Shown here: in pieces, positions 59,861 to 64,000 of the stretch
Numbering within the stretch: the first letter of the stretch is position 1
Layout of the letters: every line of letters starts with the position of its first letter
Assembly: GCF_003626655.1 (NCBI RefSeq)
Contig: NZ_RBAN01000002.1
Coordinates: 248,001 to 312,000, forward strand
Reading direction: 5' to 3'
Length of the DNA stretch: 64,000 nt
Source of the DNA: Micromonospora costi
Lineage (GTDB): Bacteria > Actinomycetota > Actinomycetes > Mycobacteriales > Micromonosporaceae
Made by a program: the position numbers and the translations under genes
The notes under the pieces: model-generated
Seen by the model: only the letters and a program-made list of their open reading frames with translations
Database searches by the model: none
What the model was told of the DNA's origin: nothing

Positions 59861-61501
59861 TCAGTGCTCGTGGCCGTGGTGGTGGCCGTCCTCACCGTGG
59901 CGGTGCCCCACGTAGAAGTCGACCCTCCGGCTGCTCGCCGTGCCGGTCACCACCGCCTCGGTGGTGAGAAGCGCCTCCGTCACCGACGCCGCGGTGCGCA
60001 GCGCGCGACGCGTCACCGACACCGGGTCGGCGATGCCCTCGCCCAGCAGGTCGCGGTAGTCGCCGCTGCGCGCGTCGTATCCGATCTGCTCGGGCAGCGT
60101 GGCGACGTGGGCGGCGACATGCGGCCCGTCCGCGCCGGCGTTGGTCGCGATCCACCGCAGCGGTTCGGCGAGCGCCTCGCGGACCGCGTACACCCCCGCC
60201 CGCTCGTCGCCCCGGGCCGGCACGCCGTCCAGGGCGGCCCCGGCCTTCACCAGCGCGGCCCCGCCACCGGCGACCACACCGTCGCGGGCTGCCGCCCGGC
60301 CGGCGGACAGCGCGCGCTCCACCCGCTGCATCCGCGCCCGCCGCTCGACCTCGATGTGGCCACCGACCCGAAGCAGACACACCCCGCCCGCCAACCGGGC
60401 GATCCGCATGCGCAGCCGGTCCCTCTCCCAGTCGGAGGTAGCCGCGGCGAGACGGGTCCGGATCTGCCGGATGCGCTGGTGCACCGCCGCCTCGCCGCCC
60501 GCGCCGCCGATGATGGTGGTGTCGTCGCGGGTGACGACGACGCGGCGGGCCCTGCCGAGCACCTCCAGTCCGACCCGCCCCAGCCGCAGGCCGGCCTCCG
60601 GGGTGACCATCTCGGCACCGGTGAGGGCCGCTAGGTCGCGCAGGGTCTCGGTGCGGGCGCCGCCGAGTTCCGGTGCCTTGACGGCGACACTGCGGAACGA
60701 GTCCTCCACGTTGTTCAACAGCAGGGTCGCCAGGGCGTCGTCGACGACATCGTCGGCGATGACGAACAGCGGCCGTCCGGTCGCCACCACCCGTTCCAGC
60801 AGCGGCAGGAACTCGGCGAGGGCGTCGATCCGCCCGGGGTGCAGCAGAACGTACGGGTCGTCGAGGACGGCCACCATGCGCTGTGGATCGGTGGCCATGT
60901 ACGGGCTCACGTAGCCGGCGGGTAGTCGGAGCCCGTCGAGCAGCTCCATCTCCGTACCGGCCGACTCGGACTCCTCGACCGTGACCACACCGTCCGGACC
61001 GGCCTTGTCCAGCGCGGCGGCGACCAACTCCCCCAACTCCCGGTCCCGGGCGGCGTAGGTGGCGACCCCGGCGAGGTCGGCCACACCGGTGACGGGCCGG
61101 GCCCGGGCCCGCAGATGCGCGTCGACCGCGTCGACGGCCCTCTCGATGCCGCGCTTGAGCGCGACCGGAGAGGCTCCCGCGGCGATCGCCCGCAGTCCGT
61201 GCCGCGTCATCGCCTGGCAGAGCACGATAGCGGTGGTCGCGCCGTCGCCGACGTGGCTCCTGGTGGTGTCGCCGGCTTCCCGCGCCAGTCGCAGGCCCAG
61301 GTTCGCGTACGGATCGTCCAGACTCAGGCCCGCGGCGACGGTGTCGCCGTCGGCGGTGACGCTCGGCGGACCACCGCCGGGGTGGCCCAGCACGACGGTC
61401 CGGCCGTGGGGACCGAGAGTCACCCGGACGGCGTCGGCCAGCGCGTCGACGCCTCGCTGCAGACGGCGCCGGGCCGACTCGTCGAACAGGATCTCGGGCA
61501 T
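59861..61501 (-). CDS. Divergent GroEL paralogue with His-rich tail
   Basis: A 546-aa chaperonin-60 relative. I start at the ATG at 61501 (GGAAGG upstream), where M-P-E-I-L-F-D matches the usual GroEL start. A-D-G-D-T-V and H-V-G-D-G-A-T-T-A keep the aspartates equal to E. coli Asp52 and Asp87. The segment corresponding to R-V-E-D-A-L reads R-V-E-R-A-L, so Asp398, which is needed for ATP hydrolysis, is R396. G-V-V-A-G-G-G-A-A-L remains. The normal G-G-M tail is replaced by H-R-H-G-E-D-G-H-H-H-G-H-E-H, as in mycobacterial GroEL1. No groES is adjacent. Probably a specialised, perhaps ATPase-weak, chaperonin. Confidence 0.88.
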   Translation of the reverse strand: MPEILFDESARRRLQRGVDALADAVRVTLGPHGRTVVLGHPGGGPPSVTADGDTVAAGLSLDDPYANLGLRLAREAGDTTRSHVGDGATTAIVLCQAMTRHGLRAIAAGASPVALKRGIERAVDAVDAHLRARARPVTGVADLAGVATYAARDRELGELVAAALDKAGPDGVVTVEESESAGTEMELLDGLRLPAGYVSPYMATDPQRMVAVLDDPYVLLHPGRIDALAEFLPLLERVVATGRPLFVIADDVVDDALATLLLNNVEDSFRSVAVKAPELGGARTETLRDLAALTGAEMVTPEAGLRLGRVGLEVLGRARRVVVTRDDTTIIGGAGGEAAVHQRIRQIRTRLAAATSDWERDRLRMRIARLAGGVCLLRVGGHIEVERRARMQRVERALSAGRAAARDGVVAGGGAALVKAGAALDGVPARGDERAGVYAVREALAEPLRWIATNAGADGPHVAAHVATLPEQIGYDARSGDYRDLLGEGIADPVSVTRRALRTAASVTEALLTTEAVVTGTASSRRVDFYVGHRHGEDGHHHGHEH

Positions 61502-61571
61502 GGACGCGTTCCTTCCGGTGGAACCGGGGAGCGGGAGCCGACGCACCGGCCGCCTTCCGCCCCACGGCTGC

Positions 61572-63038
61572 TCAGGTGGGAAGTTGTGCCTTGAGATACG
61601 CGGCCATCGACGTCAGCGAGGCCCGGGCCTCCGCGTCCTCGACGTCCTCGGCCACATCAGCGAACCGGTCGATGGCGGCCTCGCTCTGCTCGGCCAACCG
61701 GTCGGCTGCCGTCAGGTTGGCCTGCATCCTGGTTCGGTCGGCGAGCTTGACCGCACCGGCCGCGTAGAAGCGGTTGACCAGCGCCTCGGCGTCGTCGAGC
61801 ACCGGCTTGCGACCGCGCTCCATGATCAGCGCGGCCTGGAGCATGGCTCGCGCGTACCCGGTGTCGTAGAGCTCACCGCCGTGTCCGCCGCCGCCGACCC
61901 CGGCGTACTGGCCGACGATCGAGCCGTTCTCGCGGTCGAAGTCCAGTGCGCGGGGGTGCTCGGCGAGGACGCCGCGGTCGTAGCCCTGCCGGACCAGCTC
62001 CCGCATGAACGCGAACATGTCCGTCTCGCCGTTGTCGGGGAACACCTCCGCGTACCGCTCACGCGGCTTGTCCACGGTCACATTGCGGTAGTGGATGTGG
62101 TTCACCCGGTCCTTGGCGCCGACGTAGCGCAGGAACTCGACGGCGTCGTGGCCGACCTCGGGCGTCACTCCCGCGTGCACGGTCAGGCCGTTGGACGGGC
62201 TGTCGTACGTGTCGATGAGCCGCTTCCAGTCCGCGACGGACGCGAGCACCTGCGGGTTGCCGCGGCTGATCACCGCGGGCGGGTCGTTGGGGTGTACGGC
62301 CAGCCGCACCCCGGCCGCCTCGGCCACGGGGACAACCCGGTCGAGGAAGTACTTGTAGTTGTCCCAGATCTGCTCGTAGGTCAGCAGCGGCGTACCGGGG
62401 CGCGGCGGCAGGTCCTTCACCGCGACCCCGTCGACCTCCCGATGGTAGTCGAAGGCCGTGTAGCCGGCGCCGAGCCGATCCTCGTCGTCGATCAGCTCGT
62501 AGTAGCCCTCGGTGAGCCGGTGGACGTAGAAGTTGTACTCGACCACGCGGATGCCGGCCTGCCCGGCCGCGATCAGCGACTGCTTGACGTACTCGATCTG
62601 CTGGTCCCGGCCCTCCTGACCGCGCACGATGCTGTCCGTGATGTTGATCAGGTACGCCGTGATGTGCAGACCGGCCGCCTCGAGCCGCTGCCGGTCGGCG
62701 AGGAGGGTGGCCGCGGTCCAGGGCAGCCGCGGCGGATCGGTGATCAGGGCACCGGTCACTCCCGCCTGCCGCCAGCGGCGTACGGTCGCCTGACTCGGGT
62801 TGCGGGAGAACCACTGGCACAGCCGGGGCGTGTTCGCGCTCTCCTTCACCTGCTCGGGCCACTTCAGGTAGGGATAGGCCAGGCTGCCCGGCGCGGTGGG
62901 GGCGGATTCGCCCGGTACGGCGGCTGACTCGCCGGCGGCGGCCGCGGGGGTGCCGGCGGCCGCGACGGTCACACCGGCGGCCGAGACCGCCGCCAGCGAT
63001 GCGCCTTGCTTGAGGACGTCCCGACGGGATTGCGCCAT
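61572..63038 (-). CDS. Tat-exported mannonate-dehydratase-like (UxuA-type) protein
   Basis: A 488-aa protein starting at the ATG at 63038 (GAGAGG upstream). Residues 5-35 form a Tat signal (S-R-R-D-V-L-K-Q-G). The body is a TIM barrel of the xylose-isomerase-like fold: Y-L-I-N-I-T-D near 125, R-L-A-V-H-P-N-D-P-P (about 243-252), L-T-V-H-A-G-V near 285, and N-H-I-H-Y-R-N-V (about 313-320). H-P-x-D-P-P and H-x-R-N-V are the UxuA hallmarks for metal binding. UxuA turns mannonate into KDG and normally acts in the cytoplasm. Export here parallels the enolase-type dehydratase at 58330. Confidence 0.85.
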   Translation of the reverse strand: MAQSRRDVLKQGASLAAVSAAGVTVAAAGTPAAAAGESAAVPGESAPTAPGSLAYPYLKWPEQVKESANTPRLCQWFSRNPSQATVRRWRQAGVTGALITDPPRLPWTAATLLADRQRLEAAGLHITAYLINITDSIVRGQEGRDQQIEYVKQSLIAAGQAGIRVVEYNFYVHRLTEGYYELIDDEDRLGAGYTAFDYHREVDGVAVKDLPPRPGTPLLTYEQIWDNYKYFLDRVVPVAEAAGVRLAVHPNDPPAVISRGNPQVLASVADWKRLIDTYDSPSNGLTVHAGVTPEVGHDAVEFLRYVGAKDRVNHIHYRNVTVDKPRERYAEVFPDNGETDMFAFMRELVRQGYDRGVLAEHPRALDFDRENGSIVGQYAGVGGGGHGGELYDTGYARAMLQAALIMERGRKPVLDDAEALVNRFYAAGAVKLADRTRMQANLTAADRLAEQSEAAIDRFADVAEDVEDAEARASLTSMAAYLKAQLPT

Positions 63039-63598
63039 GATGCGTACCTCTCGTTCGTCGGTACATGTCGATGGGTGACGGTGTCTTCAAACGCGGTCAC
63101 GGTCGCTGCTGCCGTGTCCGGCCGACATTCGCGTCGGGCACCGGATTGGACGACGATTTGGCCGCCAATGGCCGCGGAAATCCCCAGCGGCGCCCGGGCC
63201 GCGGCGCCGCTTTCGATGTGTCCGAATTGACAGGAACAGGTCGCTGGGTGAACTCCGTTTCCCTCTACCCGACCGTGATGATCGTGCTCTCCACGTGCGG
63301 GGACGCCGCCCGGCGCGCGGCCCGGAATTCCTGCCGCCCCCTTCCCGAAGAGGTCGACGGACACAGTCGACAAAGCGGGACCGCCGATGACCGCGAGCGA
63401 TCAAATCCCGTAACAAGGCAGTAACGATGGATCCGTGTTCGTAGGGGCAGACGCTAGCCTCGACCGTCGCCGGTTGTTAAGAACGAGTTACGAATGACGG
63501 CATCCGCATCTTTGATTACTCGTCACCGATGCCCGTCCCTGCCGTGACATCACGCACGGGTGAATCGGCGGCGTGCCTGGCCTGCAAGGGGGTTCTGG
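63039..63598. other. Divergent regulatory region before the LysR gene
   Basis: About 560 bases. The right part (63,400-63,500) is AT-richer and holds CCGTAACAAGG and CGGTTGTTAAGAACG. The left part is GC-rich without a gene. Confidence 0.45.
63471..63485. promoter_or_regulatory. Possible LysR binding site
   Basis: CGGTTGTTAAGAACG, about 115 bases before the LysR start and in the region shared with the divergent exported UxuA-like gene. It shares GTTGTTAA with the kduD operator candidate at 57691. Confidence 0.4.
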
Positions 63599-64000
63599 GT
63601 GCTCAGGACGGATACTCGGCTGGAGTGGTTCGTCTCGTTCCTCGGGGTGGTGGACACGGGAAGCTTCGTGGCCGCGGCGGAAGCGACCCACCGTTCCCAG
63701 CCCCGGGTGAGCATGCACGTGGCGGCGCTGGAGCGCGAGGTGGGGCTGCCCCTGTTCGACCGCCGCAAGCGGCCGGTGGAGCTGACCGAGGCCGGCGCCG
63801 TGCTCGCGGTCCACGCCAGGGCGGTGCTGCGGGAACTGGAGGCCGCCGAGGCGGCGATGGCGCCGTGGCGAGGTGGGGCGCGGGGGGTCGTCACGCTGGG
63901 GTGCTACCCGAGTGCGAGCGCGGCCTTCATCCCGACGCTGCTCCGCGACGTCTCCCGGACCATCCCGGACGTCCGGGTGGTGCTCGTCGAGCGAGCGACG
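63599..64000 (+). CDS. LysR-family transcriptional regulator, 3' end missing
   Basis: The frame is open from GTG 63599 (AAGGGGG upstream) to the window edge, 134 codons. The N-terminal helix-turn-helix is typical: L-E-W-F-V-S-F-L-G-V-V-D-T-G-S-F-V-A-A-A, then R-S-Q-P-R-V-S-M-H-V-A-A-L-E-R, then G-L-P-L-F-D-R-R, with the start of the linker helix and effector domain after it. It is divergent from the UxuA-like gene and is probably the regulator of the sugar-acid locus. Confidence 0.92.
   Translation, partial: MLRTDTRLEWFVSFLGVVDTGSFVAAAEATHRSQPRVSMHVAALEREVGLPLFDRRKRPVELTEAGAVLAVHARAVLRELEAAEAAMAPWRGGARGVVTLGCYPSASAAFIPTLLRDVSRTIPDVRVVLVERAT

Noticed and set aside
57862..59895. 677-codon minus-strand frame opposite the exported dehydratase
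   Set aside because: Antisense shadow with H/V/R/D-rich composition and no start context.

Overview
The DNA is very GC-rich, uses GTG and TTG starts freely, and carries Tat-exported enzymes, LtrA-type membrane proteins and a MoxR/DUF58/transglutaminase operon. This points to an actinomycete, most likely a Micromonospora-like member of the Micromonosporaceae. The genus is my inference; no ribosomal RNA or other marker is present.

Layout. (1) 1-8.2 kb: a leftward operon of three secreted carbohydrate-active enzymes, two GH31 paralogues and a GH9-like enzyme cut by the window edge. (2) 8.2-13.8 kb: an eroded accessory stretch with transposase remnants, a DUF3592 protein, two LtrA-family membrane proteins and a frameshifted AbrB-like gene. 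(3) 13.85-38.2 kb: what looks like two integrated islands stacked in tandem behind a tRNA-Leu(GAG) gene. An 11-base piece of the tRNA 3' end occurs at 13,853, 33,084 and 38,217. The first island holds a two-gene module (a 960-aa unknown protein and a pretoxin/nuclease-like effector), an IS630 remnant, an HxlR-controlled pair of imine-reductase-like genes, exported proteins, a phospholipase C and a 1,286-aa secreted hydrolase. The second holds a roughly 50% GC membrane-anchored NACHT ATPase among decayed genes. (4) 38.5-49.8 kb: conserved-looking backbone with a TPR/proline-rich membrane protein, an Fn3 protein, MoxR, DUF58 and a TgpA-like protein lacking two catalytic residues. (5) 50-64 kb: a sugar-acid catabolic locus with a KDPG aldolase, a taurine/sulfonate-type ABC importer, KDG kinase, an RraA-like protein, a KduD-like dehydrogenase, two Tat-exported dehydratase-like enzymes and a LysR regulator. 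A divergent GroEL paralogue with a His-rich tail lies inside it.

How it may work together. The enzymes of region 5 fit a route in which aldonates or uronates are dehydrated to 2-keto-3-deoxy acids, phosphorylated by KDG kinase and split by KDPG aldolase. The odd point is that both dehydratase-like proteins carry Tat signals, so the first step may occur outside the membrane, with the ABC system importing the product. In region 3, the toxin-like pair and the NACHT gene make the islands look like conflict or defence cargo. No CRISPR array, rRNA, integrase gene or replication origin was seen.
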